Below are positions 55,321 through 63,173 of a stretch of 64,000 bases of DNA, one piece after another (position 1 is the stretch's first letter; every line of letters starts with the position of its first letter). The position numbers and the translations under genes are program-made. The notes under the pieces are model-generated. The model did not search any database. It was not told where the DNA came from and saw nothing but the letters and a program-made list of their open reading frames with translations. The stretch spans positions 124,001 to 188,000 of the forward strand of contig CANQDF010000001.1 of assembly GCA_947591605.1 (NCBI GenBank). Reading direction: 5' to 3'. The stretch is from an uncultured Clostridia bacterium (GTDB taxonomy: Bacteria; Bacillota; Clostridia; Lachnospirales; CAG-274).

Positions 55321-56544
55321 GTGCTTGTAAAGCATACTTATGAAAGCGGTGTAAGGCTTGTTATAAAATATCTTCCGCATACAATGGGCGTAAGTACGGG
55401 CATATATGTGCGCAGCGGCTCCCGTGACGAGGCTGCGGGCGAGGAGGGTATGTCGCATTTTATTGAGCATATGCTTTTTAAGGGTACCCGCAGCAGAACG
55501 GCTGCCGATATAGCGGAGGAAATGGACGTTATGGGCGGTCAGCTTAACGCCTATACCACCAAGGAGTATACCTGCTACTATGCAAGGGTACTTAGTGATA
55601 ATTTTGAAAAGGCTGCAAATATACTCTGCGATATGTATTTTAACTCCGTATTTGACGATGAGGATATAAGACGTGAGGCGTCGGTAATTGCCGAGGAGAT
55701 AAATATGTATGAGGATACTCCCGACGAGCTTGTTTTTGACGAGCTGCAGGCAGGCATATGGAAAAACTCAAATCCGCTTGGCAAGCCTATTTTGGGCACT
55801 GCCGAAAGCGTAAGGACATTTAAACACAGCAATTTTAAGGATTATATGAGGGGGCATTACCGCCCGGACAACACGGTGCTGTCGGTTGCGGGCAGCATAG
55901 ATCCGCAGCGTGTGATAAATGTGCTGGGAGAGTATTTTGGCAGGGCGTGGGAGAGCGAGAGCGGAATAAGAAGCTTTGAAAAGGCTGAATACCAAACCTG
56001 TAAACGGAGAAAGCACAAGGATATAGAGCAGGCGCACATATGCCTTTGCTACGAGGGCGTGCCCGTGGGGGATAAGCATATATATGATATGAATATACTT
56101 AATACCCTGCTCGGCGGCGGCATGAGCTCACGCATATATCAGACCGTGAGGGAAAAATATGCCCTTGCATACTCAATTTACAGCTATATGAGCTGCTATA
56201 TGGATGCGGGTATTTTTGTGGTATATGCGGGCGTAAACCCAGAGCATGAGAAAAGGGCGGCAGAGCTTATAATAAGCGAGATAGAGAGCATTTTTACCGA
56301 CAGGATATCCGATGAGGCTATAGAAAAGGCAAAGGCACAGCTTAAAAGCAATTATCTTTTGGGGCTTGACAGCACCATAAACATCATGGAGGCAAACGGC
56401 AGAAATATGGTGCTTAAAAATACGGTTACGGAAAGCGACGAGGTAACCGAAAAAATAGATAAAGTAAGCTCGGCAAGCATGTACGGGCTTGCCGAGAGGA
56501 TATTTAACAGAGATATGCTGAGTATTTCGGTAGTGAGCCGATAA
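55321..56544 (+). CDS. M16 family zinc peptidase (YmxG/MPP-like)
   Basis: A 407-residue protease with the inverted zinc motif HFIEH (H46, E49, H50) and the distal E in VIAEEINMYEDTPDE. The two-domain M16 layout is complete to the C-terminal domain, GGGMSSRIYQTVREKYALAYSIYS. Bacillus YmxG sits after pnp in the same way; its substrate is not defined. The start is GTG 55321 with AGAGGTGATACT upstream. Confidence 0.92.
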   Translation: MLVKHTYESGVRLVIKYLPHTMGVSTGIYVRSGSRDEAAGEEGMSHFIEHMLFKGTRSRTAADIAEEMDVMGGQLNAYTTKEYTCYYARVLSDNFEKAANILCDMYFNSVFDDEDIRREASVIAEEINMYEDTPDELVFDELQAGIWKNSNPLGKPILGTAESVRTFKHSNFKDYMRGHYRPDNTVLSVAGSIDPQRVINVLGEYFGRAWESESGIRSFEKAEYQTCKRRKHKDIEQAHICLCYEGVPVGDKHIYDMNILNTLLGGGMSSRIYQTVREKYALAYSIYSYMSCYMDAGIFVVYAGVNPEHEKRAAELIISEIESIFTDRISDEAIEKAKAQLKSNYLLGLDSTINIMEANGRNMVLKNTVTESDEVTEKIDKVSSASMYGLAERIFNRDMLSISVVSR

Positions 56545-56561
56545 AAACGCATTTTTGGCAA

Positions 56562-56599
56562 AAGGGCTGTATAGTTATTGCTGCATAGGTACAGCCCTT
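56562..56599 (-). terminator. Hairpin at end of the unknown membrane gene
   Basis: AAGGGCTGTA (56562-56571) pairs with TACAGCCCTT (56590-56599); on the minus strand it is followed by TTTTGCC. It overlaps the gene's last codons. Confidence 0.5.
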
Positions 56600-57171
56600 G
56601 CAAAGTTTATTAACACAATATGGTAAATAATAAAGTACAGCATGTCCGACAAATATATTGAGCCGTCGTAAAGCGTAAAAGGAGGCTGTTTTAATGCCGT
56701 AAGCACGGCAGAGGCAATGCACACCAGAATACAGTATACAATAAACGGCTTTACGCTTTTTATCACCTTTAGCGATACAAGCGTAAAAAACACAAGAGTC
56801 AGCAAATATACAAAATACGATATATGGTATAGTATGAGCGTGCCTCCCATAATACCGGAAACCGTGTAAAACAGCGTAGGCAGGCATGGTATAAACAAAA
56901 GCTTTGCCCTTTTTTTGCCGTAGGCTGCCGCACATATTATAATAAATATCGGTACCAAAGCTTTGATAAGCCATACAGCAAAGTTGATCCTGCTGTTTAT
57001 ATCCATTATGGTGCCCAGCAATAATACAGGATTATTTAGCATTGCCATAATTTTGCCTTTTTCCGGTATCAATATTGTATATACATGCATAAGCAGCATG
57101 AGCAGCGCAAAGCTTGCCCCTACAAATACAGGCTGAGGCTCGGTGCTGAGCCCTAAACGTTTTCTGAGCAT
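56575..57171 (-). CDS. Multi-pass membrane protein of unknown function
   Basis: A 198-residue protein with six predicted hydrophobic helices and almost no charged loops. I do not recognise a family. Short notes: a positively charged start MLRKRLGL, a GTIMDINSRINFAVW loop, and a C-terminal IIYHIVLINFARAVP. There is no close Shine-Dalgarno apart from GGGGGGA about 8 bases upstream of the ATG. It stands alone, between the M16 gene (convergent) and the Feo operon. Confidence 0.6.
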   Translation of the reverse strand: MLRKRLGLSTEPQPVFVGASFALLMLLMHVYTILIPEKGKIMAMLNNPVLLLGTIMDINSRINFAVWLIKALVPIFIIICAAAYGKKRAKLLFIPCLPTLFYTVSGIMGGTLILYHISYFVYLLTLVFFTLVSLKVIKSVKPFIVYCILVCIASAVLTALKQPPFTLYDGSIYLSDMLYFIIYHIVLINFARAVPMQQ

Positions 57172-57278
57172 AAATATCCCCCCGGGTAAATATTTGTTTA
57201 TATATTGGCATTATTCCATATATTGTTTTTATTATAATAACACATATATACGAAAAAGGCAAATATAAAAAATACATA

Positions 57279-57327
57279 AAGGACTCCCGTATGCAGCAGG
57301 TTTTGCCTGTATACGGGAGCCCTTTTA
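57279..57327. terminator. Terminator of the Feo operon (minus)
   Basis: A stem of about 19 bp (GGACTCCCGTAT... with ATACGGGAGCCC), loop TTTT, followed on the minus strand by TTTATG. It lies about 22 bases after the last feo gene. Confidence 0.82.
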
Positions 57328-57348
57328 TATAACCTATTTAAATGCTTT

Positions 57349-57507
57349 TCAGTGACACTTGCGGTTACAGCCCTCACAGCCGCAGCCGCAGGAGCTTTTG
57401 CCGTCTTTTTTGTTTTTTATCATACTGCGTATTATTGCAGCCACAACGGCAAGCAGTACTGCTCCGGTTGCGGCGGTGCCTATATTTTCGGCTATAAAAG
57501 CTGCCAT
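57349..57507 (-). CDS. FeoB-associated Cys-rich membrane protein
   Basis: A 52-residue protein, MAAFIAENIGTAATGAVLLAVV then a short basic loop and a C-terminal run of six Cys (SCGCGCEGCNRKCH), the FeoB_associated family. It has one membrane helix and may hold iron at the exit of FeoB. TAAGGAGGCATTTTT precedes the ATG. It is downstream of feoB by 12 bases. Confidence 0.9.
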   Translation of the reverse strand: MAAFIAENIGTAATGAVLLAVVAAIIRSMIKNKKDGKSSCGCGCEGCNRKCH

Positions 57508-57519
57508 AAAAATGCCTCC

Positions 57520-59940
57520 TTATCTTTGAGCTGCAAGCTTTGCGCCAAATGTAGTGCTCTCCTTGTACGGACGTACAAGCATATATATAATGCCTGCCGC
57601 ACATATAAAGGCAGCAGCGGTGCCCAAACCGAATACACCCTCGGTGACCAGCATACCTATCTGATATACGCAAAGCGATATAACGTATGCAAAAATTGTT
57701 TGGTAAGCAATTGCAAAAGCAGTCCACTTAGGCGAGTTCATCTCACGCTTGATGGCTCCCATAGCCGCAAAGCATGGTGCGCAAAGCAGGTTGAACACAA
57801 GGAAGGTGTATGCACCCAGCATGGAATAGTCTGCCGCAAGTGTGCCCCATATTTCCGAGCCGTCCTCTGCCACCTCGGCAAAGCCATAGAGTATGCCGAA
57901 GGTACCCACAACGTTTTCCTTGGCTACAAGGCCCGTAATGGCAGCCACGGCAGCCTTCCAGTTGCCAAAGCCGAGAGGTGTGAACACGGGAGCGATAACC
58001 CTGCCTAAGCTTGCAAGTATACCGCTGCTCAGGTCGTCTACCATGCCGAAGCCGTTTTCCGTAAAGCCAAAGCTTGATGTGAACCATACAAATATGGTTG
58101 AAAGCATAATTATGGTGCCTGCCTTTTTGATAAAGGACCAGCCTCTTTCCCACATGCTTCTGAGGACGCTGCCTGCGGTAGGCAGGTGATAGGCGGGCAG
58201 CTCCATAACAAAGGGAGCGGGGTCGCCCGAGAACATTTTTGTCTTTTTAAGCATTATACCGGAGATAACTATAGCTGCAATACCCACAAAATATGCGCTT
58301 GGCGCTACCCACGACGCACCGCCGAACAGTGCGCCCGCAATAAGCGCTATTATAGGCAGCTTTGCGCCGCAGGGGATAAAGGTGGTGGTCATGACGGTCA
58401 TACGGCGGTCACGCTCGTTTTCGATCGTTCTGGATGCCATTACGCCGGGTACGCCGCAGCCTGTGCCTATAAGCATAGGTATAAAGGACTTGCCCGAAAG
58501 ACCGAAACGGCGGAATATCCTGTCCATAATAAACGCTATCCTTGCCATATAGCCGCACCCCTCAAGGAATGCAAGGAATATGAAAAGTACGAGCATCTGA
58601 GGTACAAAGCCGAGTACGGCTCCCACACCGGCAACTATACCGTCCAGTATAAGCCCGGACAGCCAGTCTGCACAGCCTATATTGGTGAGTATGCCCTCAA
58701 TGATAACGGGCACGCCGGGTACCCATGTGCCATAATCCGACGGATCGGGCTCTTCAAGCTTTGTATCAGCCGCAAAATCCTCTGCGGTTACGGAAACGGT
58801 TTCAATACTTCCGTCCTCGCCCTCAACATCATATGAGGCGACAACATCCGCAGCGGCGGGATTTTCTCCGTCAAGGTCGGATACATCGATACCCGCCTCC
58901 TCGGCGGCTTCAATAAATGCGTCAATACGTGCCTGTGCGTCCTCGTATTCCGCCGCAGCCTCGTCATATGCCGCTCTGCCGCTGCCAAGCAGGAACCAGC
59001 CGTCACCGAACAGCCCGTCGTTTGTCCAGTCGGTAACATAGGTACCCACCGTTGTTACCGAAACATAGTAGACCAAAAACATTACTGCCGCAAATATGGG
59101 CAGCGCAAGTATACGGTTGGTTACTATCCTGTCTATCTTATCGGATACGGAGAGCTTTACACCCGATCTTTTGCTGATGCACTTGCCTATGATGCCCGAT
59201 ATATACTCGTATCGTTCATTGGTAATTATACTCTCGCTGTCATCGTCAAAGTCCGCCTCAAGCTCGGCTATAATGCTGTCTATATTATAGGGCTTATCCA
59301 TTGCCTCAAGTATTTTGTCATCTCTTTCAAGCAGCTTTATTGCAAAAAAGCGCTTTTTGCCTTCGTCTACCGAGCCGTCTATTATGCTTTCAACCTGGGC
59401 TATGTAATCCTCCGCCTTTTTGGAGAAGATGCTCATAGCCTTTTGCGTGCCGCTTTTTGCTGCCGAAACAGCCATATCGGCTGCCTCCTTTACCCTTGTG
59501 CCCTTAAGGGCGGATATTTCTATAACGGGTACGCCAAGCTCCTTTGAGAGCGCCTCCGTGTTTATTTTTTCTCCGTTTTTTTTAAGCACATCAAGCATAT
59601 TTACGGCTATTACCACTGGTATGCCAAGTTCTGTGAGCTGTGTTGTAAGGTAAAGGTTGCGCTCGAGGTTGGTGCCGTCAACGATATTAAGTATCGCATC
59701 GGGGCTTGTATCCAGGAGGTAATTTCTCGATACGACCTCTTCAAGAGTGTAGGGCGAGAGCGAATATATACCGGGGAGATCCGCAATGGTGACCTCCTTG
59801 TCAAATTTAAGCCTGCCCTCTTTTTTTTCAACGGTTACGCCGGGCCAGTTGCCCACAAACTGATTTGAACCCGTAAGCGCATTAAACAGCGTAGTTTTGC
59901 CGCTGTTGGGGTTTCCTGCCAAAGCAATTGTAAGTGCCAT
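57520..59940 (-). CDS. feoB: Ferrous iron transporter FeoB
   Basis: An 806-residue Fe2+ permease. The N-terminal G domain has GNPNSGKT (8-15), GVTVEKKEG, DLPGIYSL and NMLD. A helical GDI-like domain follows, then the membrane core with two Gate motifs; CGxG-type and TGCGVPG segments are present. An insertion rich in Asp/Glu/Ala (about 318-400) lies between the first membrane helices and is absent from the E. coli form as I recall it. The ATG has AAAGGAGATAATC upstream. It is followed by the Cys-rich partner. Confidence 0.96.
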   Translation of the reverse strand: MALTIALAGNPNSGKTTLFNALTGSNQFVGNWPGVTVEKKEGRLKFDKEVTIADLPGIYSLSPYTLEEVVSRNYLLDTSPDAILNIVDGTNLERNLYLTTQLTELGIPVVIAVNMLDVLKKNGEKINTEALSKELGVPVIEISALKGTRVKEAADMAVSAAKSGTQKAMSIFSKKAEDYIAQVESIIDGSVDEGKKRFFAIKLLERDDKILEAMDKPYNIDSIIAELEADFDDDSESIITNERYEYISGIIGKCISKRSGVKLSVSDKIDRIVTNRILALPIFAAVMFLVYYVSVTTVGTYVTDWTNDGLFGDGWFLLGSGRAAYDEAAAEYEDAQARIDAFIEAAEEAGIDVSDLDGENPAAADVVASYDVEGEDGSIETVSVTAEDFAADTKLEEPDPSDYGTWVPGVPVIIEGILTNIGCADWLSGLILDGIVAGVGAVLGFVPQMLVLFIFLAFLEGCGYMARIAFIMDRIFRRFGLSGKSFIPMLIGTGCGVPGVMASRTIENERDRRMTVMTTTFIPCGAKLPIIALIAGALFGGASWVAPSAYFVGIAAIVISGIMLKKTKMFSGDPAPFVMELPAYHLPTAGSVLRSMWERGWSFIKKAGTIIMLSTIFVWFTSSFGFTENGFGMVDDLSSGILASLGRVIAPVFTPLGFGNWKAAVAAITGLVAKENVVGTFGILYGFAEVAEDGSEIWGTLAADYSMLGAYTFLVFNLLCAPCFAAMGAIKREMNSPKWTAFAIAYQTIFAYVISLCVYQIGMLVTEGVFGLGTAAAFICAAGIIYMLVRPYKESTTFGAKLAAQR

Positions 59941-60001
59941 GATTATCTCCTTTCGTTTTTGTTAGCTGTGTCCAACACGGATTAGCCTATGCAAATAAAA
60001 G

Positions 60002-60020
60002 TTATCTTAGACTAACCGAA
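60002..60020 (-). promoter_or_regulatory. DtxR-type iron box before feoB
   Basis: TTCGGTTAGTCTAAGATAA on the minus strand fits the DtxR/IdeR consensus TTAGGTTAGSCTAACCTAA at about 14 of 19 positions, and overlaps a TAAGAT -10-like element. Iron repression is inferred. Confidence 0.55.
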
Positions 60021-60084
60021 AGACTTAAAAAAACAGACATTTCTGCCTCATTTATACCAAAATGCTTTATTAAATCAAGTAACT

Positions 60085-60200
60085 CAAAGCTCCGCAGACT
60101 AAGATCCGCAGGAAAAAGTGCTTTTCTCTTCAGTCCCGATGAAATGAGCTGTTTATACTTCTGCTTGTACTCTAAAAAGTCCCGAAGGAACTTTTTATAC
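60085..60200. repeat. Palindrome-mosaic intergenic element, copy C
   Basis: Shares GACTAAGATCCGCAG (60097-60111; compare copies A and B) and, with copy B, ATGAGCTGTTTATACTTCTG (from 60144) followed by the hairpin AAAAAGTCCC/GGAACTTTTT (60174-60196). It lies between feoA and feoB; on the minus strand the last hairpin has a T run and probably ends the feoA transcript. No gene here. Confidence 0.7.
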
Positions 60201-60204
60201 AGCG

Positions 60205-60426
60205 CTATTCAACGTCTATCATCTGCGCATCCGCTTTCCTTATGCTGAGCTCATAGCCCCTTACGGTAAGCTCGATAGGGTCGCCCAGCGGTGCCACCTT
60301 GCGCACAAACACCTTGGTATTTTTGGTAATGCCCATATCCATTATCCTGCGTTTTACGGCGCCCTCACCGTTTAATTTTACCACGTTTACGGTTTGACCG
60401 GGCGCAATATCCTTTAATGTTTTCAT
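60205..60426 (-). CDS. feoA: FeoA family protein, second copy
   Basis: A 73-residue SH3-like protein with GQTVNVVKLNGEG, KRRIMDMGI and the conserved GDPIELTVRGYELSIRK end. FeoA binds or supports FeoB on the cytoplasmic side. The ATG at 60426 follows AAGGAGGAATATA; the longer frame would begin before it. It lies 69 bases after the first FeoA. Confidence 0.92.
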   Translation of the reverse strand: MKTLKDIAPGQTVNVVKLNGEGAVKRRIMDMGITKNTKVFVRKVAPLGDPIELTVRGYELSIRKADAQMIDVE

Positions 60427-60495
60427 TATATTCCTCCTTGACTTGATATACGGTTTAAATATAATATCTGCCTTACGGGGCAGTACAAGCACATT

Positions 60496-60708
60496 TTATG
60501 CAATTAAAATTTTGCTTGCCATACGGCGGTCAATTGCTATGCGGCTTTGACGTACATTTACTATAAAGCTGCCGTTCATTTGCGCAACAACAATTATTTC
60601 AGCCCCGTCTGTAAAGCCCAAGGACTGAAGATGATGCCTGGTGCTGTCATTGCCCGTTACATTTTTTACAGTGTACTGTGTACCTATTGATGCCATGAGC
60701 AGCGGCAT
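60496..60708 (-). CDS. feoA: FeoA family protein, first copy
   Basis: A 70-residue FeoA-like protein, more diverged than the second: HHLQSLGFTDGAEIIVVAQMNGSFIVNVRQSRIAIDRRMASKILI. GGAGGTGATTCT precedes the ATG. It is the first gene after the iron boxes. Two FeoA proteins with one FeoB is common in Clostridia. Confidence 0.88.
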   Translation of the reverse strand: MPLLMASIGTQYTVKNVTGNDSTRHHLQSLGFTDGAEIIVVAQMNGSFIVNVRQSRIAIDRRMASKILIA

Positions 60709-60745
60709 AGAATCACCTCCCCGAAAAGTGTTAGCTTTGGATAAT

Positions 60746-60784
60746 TTAAGTTAGGCAAGCTTACTTACAGTTAGCCATACCTAA
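60746..60784 (-). promoter_or_regulatory. Two tandem DtxR-type iron boxes before feoA
   Basis: 60746-60764 (about 13 of 19) and 60766-60784 (about 14 of 19) each fit the DtxR/IdeR palindrome on either strand; TTAGCC...CCTAA is clearest. They lie just downstream of the -10, a position for roadblock repression. Confidence 0.6.
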
Positions 60785-60793
60785 TCCTACATT

Positions 60794-60822
60794 ATATTAC
60801 TCCCAATTTTTTATTTTGTCAA
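60794..60822 (-). promoter_or_regulatory. Promoter of the feoA operon
   Basis: Minus strand perfect TTGACA (60822-60817), 17-base spacer, TAATAT (60799-60794). Confidence 0.75.
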
Positions 60823-60865
60823 GCGATTTTTAAAAAATTTATTTTTATACCGAAAGGTCTGCCTC

Positions 60866-61792
60866 CTAAAAGCCGCATGCAAGCTCCGCAAGCATTATGA
60901 CGGCAGGCAGGGACACAAACGAAAGTATTGTAGATACTGCAAATATCTCGGAGGCGTACACGGCATTTTTGCCGTAGTTGATTGCAAACATTGTGGCAGA
61001 AGCCGCTGCAGGACAGGCTGCCTCAACTATTGCGGTTATAACGACCTTTTCCTCTATGCCGAAGGACATAAATGCAAGCACACATACAAGGGGCACGGCA
61101 AAAAGCCTGAGTGCCGATATGTAATATACACGTACAGCCGTAAGCGCCTTTCTTATATCCGTCTGGGCTATAGTGGCGCCTGCAATTATCATGGCAAGCG
61201 GTGAGTTCATTGCGGATATTTGCTCCACAGCCTCGGCTGCGGGCGCAGGCAGCTTTATTTTAAAAACAAAAAGCAAAAGACCCAGTATCGAGCATACTAT
61301 GGCAGGCGAAGCAAGGTGCCTGAGTGTGGTGCGCATATCCGTCCTGCCGACAGTTTGTATAACGCCGTGTGTCCACAGGCATATATTGAACACTGTCATA
61401 TATGCCGTAAGGTAAAGTACGCCCTCCATGCCGAAAAGCCCGTTTACAAGCGGTATGCCTATAAAGCCGCAGTTTGAGTACACCACGGAGAGCCTTTCCG
61501 TTTCATAGTCGGGTCTTTTTGCGCCGACAAGCAAAAAGGACAGGGCTATGCCTATAAGGTGGCTTGCAACCGCCAATACGGCAGAAATGATAAAATTGTG
61601 CATCAGTCTTTCGTTTACCTCTGTCTGATAAGCGTTTATTATCATAATGGGGTTTACTGCCATAAGCAGTACGGAGGTAAGCGATTTATTGCTTTTTTCA
61701 GTAATTATGCCTGTTTTGTATGCGATGCAGCCAACAATGGCTATTATCATCATTACAAGTATTTTTTCAGCAGCGGTCAATGCCAGAAACAC
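60866..61792 (-). CDS. AEC family transporter (auxin efflux carrier type)
   Basis: A 308-residue protein with about ten membrane helices, MAVNPIMIINAYQT and the NCGFIGIPLVNGLFG motif, typical of the AEC/mem_trans family. Substrates in bacteria are often organic acids such as malate; none can be assigned. It starts 3 bases after yigZ and ends the minus-strand operon. Confidence 0.88.
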   Translation of the reverse strand: MFLALTAAEKILVMMIIAIVGCIAYKTGIITEKSNKSLTSVLLMAVNPIMIINAYQTEVNERLMHNFIISAVLAVASHLIGIALSFLLVGAKRPDYETERLSVVYSNCGFIGIPLVNGLFGMEGVLYLTAYMTVFNICLWTHGVIQTVGRTDMRTTLRHLASPAIVCSILGLLLFVFKIKLPAPAAEAVEQISAMNSPLAMIIAGATIAQTDIRKALTAVRVYYISALRLFAVPLVCVLAFMSFGIEEKVVITAIVEAACPAAASATMFAINYGKNAVYASEIFAVSTILSFVSLPAVIMLAELACGF

Positions 61793-61795
61793 AGC

Positions 61796-62431
61796 CTACA
61801 CCTCGTTTTCCGCCAGCATACGGTCCTCACCCTCGGTGATTTCCGCCCTGCCGTTTGTTACATTTATTATATCCTTTATAAAGCTACTGCATTTTGATTT
61901 TTGTACAAGCACGTTAAAGACAACATCGGCGGTGTACAGTGTGTCCTCAAGGCGGTGTCCGCCCTGCATTATTTCGTATTGGACCTTGCCGCTGAGGGTA
62001 TAGTCTGTCCTTACAGAAATACGCCTGCAAAGCACCATGGTCACGATGCCGGCAGCTGCGATGCCGTCCTTTGCGCCTCTTGTATATGCACGCACCAAGC
62101 CTCCTGTGCCAAGCAGCGTACCTCCAAAATACCTTGTTACGACAGCCACCGTATCGGTGACCTGTGCCCCCCTGAGCACTTCAAGCATGGGTATGCCGCC
62201 CGTACCCTGCGGTTCGCCGTCGTCGCTGTAGCGCTGCAGCTCCATATTTTTGCCGATAATATAGGCATATACGTTATGCCTTGCGTCCCAGTATTTCTTT
62301 TTGACGGCTTCTATATACTCAATTGCCTCTGCCTCGCTTGCGACAGGCTTTACATGCGAAATAAAACGGGATTTTTTTTCGACAAATTCCGAATGTGCCT
62401 CGGAGACAACCGTATTGTATTTTTCGTCCAT
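61796..62431 (-). CDS. yigZ: YigZ/IMPACT family protein
   Basis: A 211-residue protein with the conserved KKSRFISHVKPV, DARHNVYAYIIG, SDDGEPQGTGGIPMLEVL and VVTRYFGGTLLGTGGLVRAY blocks of the UPF0029/IMPACT domain, plus a C-terminal DUF1949-like domain. The role is not defined; ribosome or proline-related regulation has been suggested for relatives. It sits between cvpA and the AEC gene. Confidence 0.92.
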   Translation of the reverse strand: MDEKYNTVVSEAHSEFVEKKSRFISHVKPVASEAEAIEYIEAVKKKYWDARHNVYAYIIGKNMELQRYSDDGEPQGTGGIPMLEVLRGAQVTDTVAVVTRYFGGTLLGTGGLVRAYTRGAKDGIAAAGIVTMVLCRRISVRTDYTLSGKVQYEIMQGGHRLEDTLYTADVVFNVLVQKSKCSSFIKDIINVTNGRAEITEGEDRMLAENEV

Positions 62432-62456
62432 ACCGTACTACCACCTTTTAAGCGGG

Positions 62457-63164
62457 TCAGAAGATTTTTTGCATTATCAGATCAAGCAGCAGATTATGCT
62501 CGTACATAAAGTGAGCAAGCTTTGACGAGGATATAAGGCTGTAAAGCTCATATACCCAAGGCTTTGTAATAAAGGCATAAATAAGGGTAAAGCCCAGCCA
62601 TATAAATATTACCGCAAGCACAAGGCCCGTAATTGCGCCTCCGAGCCTATTGACACCGTTAAGCACGGGCAGCTCCGCAATAAACTCAATGCTTTTTAAA
62701 AAGATCCTTAAAATCGTCATAAATACAAAAAACAGCACCCATACCAGCACAACATTTATTATAATGTTGGCAACAAAGCCTGCCACATAATCGACTATAC
62801 CGTCTGCCCCGATGAGGTCGTATATGACAGAGTTATTGTTTTCAAGCAGCTTTTCCTTTAAGGGGTCGGGCAGTGAAAGTGAGCCTATAAGGCTTACCTC
62901 CTGCTGCTTTGTATAGGTCTGTACGGCATTTTCAAGCCCGAGTGTATTAATGACGCTGCCCTTTATCGTATCAAAAAGAGGGCTTTTTCTTATAAACCCC
63001 GATACAACGGGATAAAAGATAAGCGATGCTCCGAATGAGGCGGCGCTGTACACTGCCCGTATCAGCATTTTGACAATACCCATATTGCAGCCTATTATAA
63101 GCCCCAGTATAAGCAGGGCTGCCACAACCGCATCGGCTGCGTTTATCTGTGTAATAGCTTCCAT
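62457..63164 (-). CDS. CvpA family membrane protein
   Basis: A 235-residue protein with four hydrophobic helices: VVAALLILGLIIGCNMGIVKMLI at the start and NGVNRLGGAITGLVLAVIF near residue 165, as in CvpA (colicin V production) proteins. An extra segment of about 60 residues (65-125) lies between helices 2 and 3. GGTGAATAT precedes the ATG, 9 bases after the upstream gene. Confidence 0.82.
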   Translation of the reverse strand: MEAITQINAADAVVAALLILGLIIGCNMGIVKMLIRAVYSAASFGASLIFYPVVSGFIRKSPLFDTIKGSVINTLGLENAVQTYTKQQEVSLIGSLSLPDPLKEKLLENNNSVIYDLIGADGIVDYVAGFVANIIINVVLVWVLFFVFMTILRIFLKSIEFIAELPVLNGVNRLGGAITGLVLAVIFIWLGFTLIYAFITKPWVYELYSLISSSKLAHFMYEHNLLLDLIMQKIF

Positions 63165-63173
63165 ATATTCACC

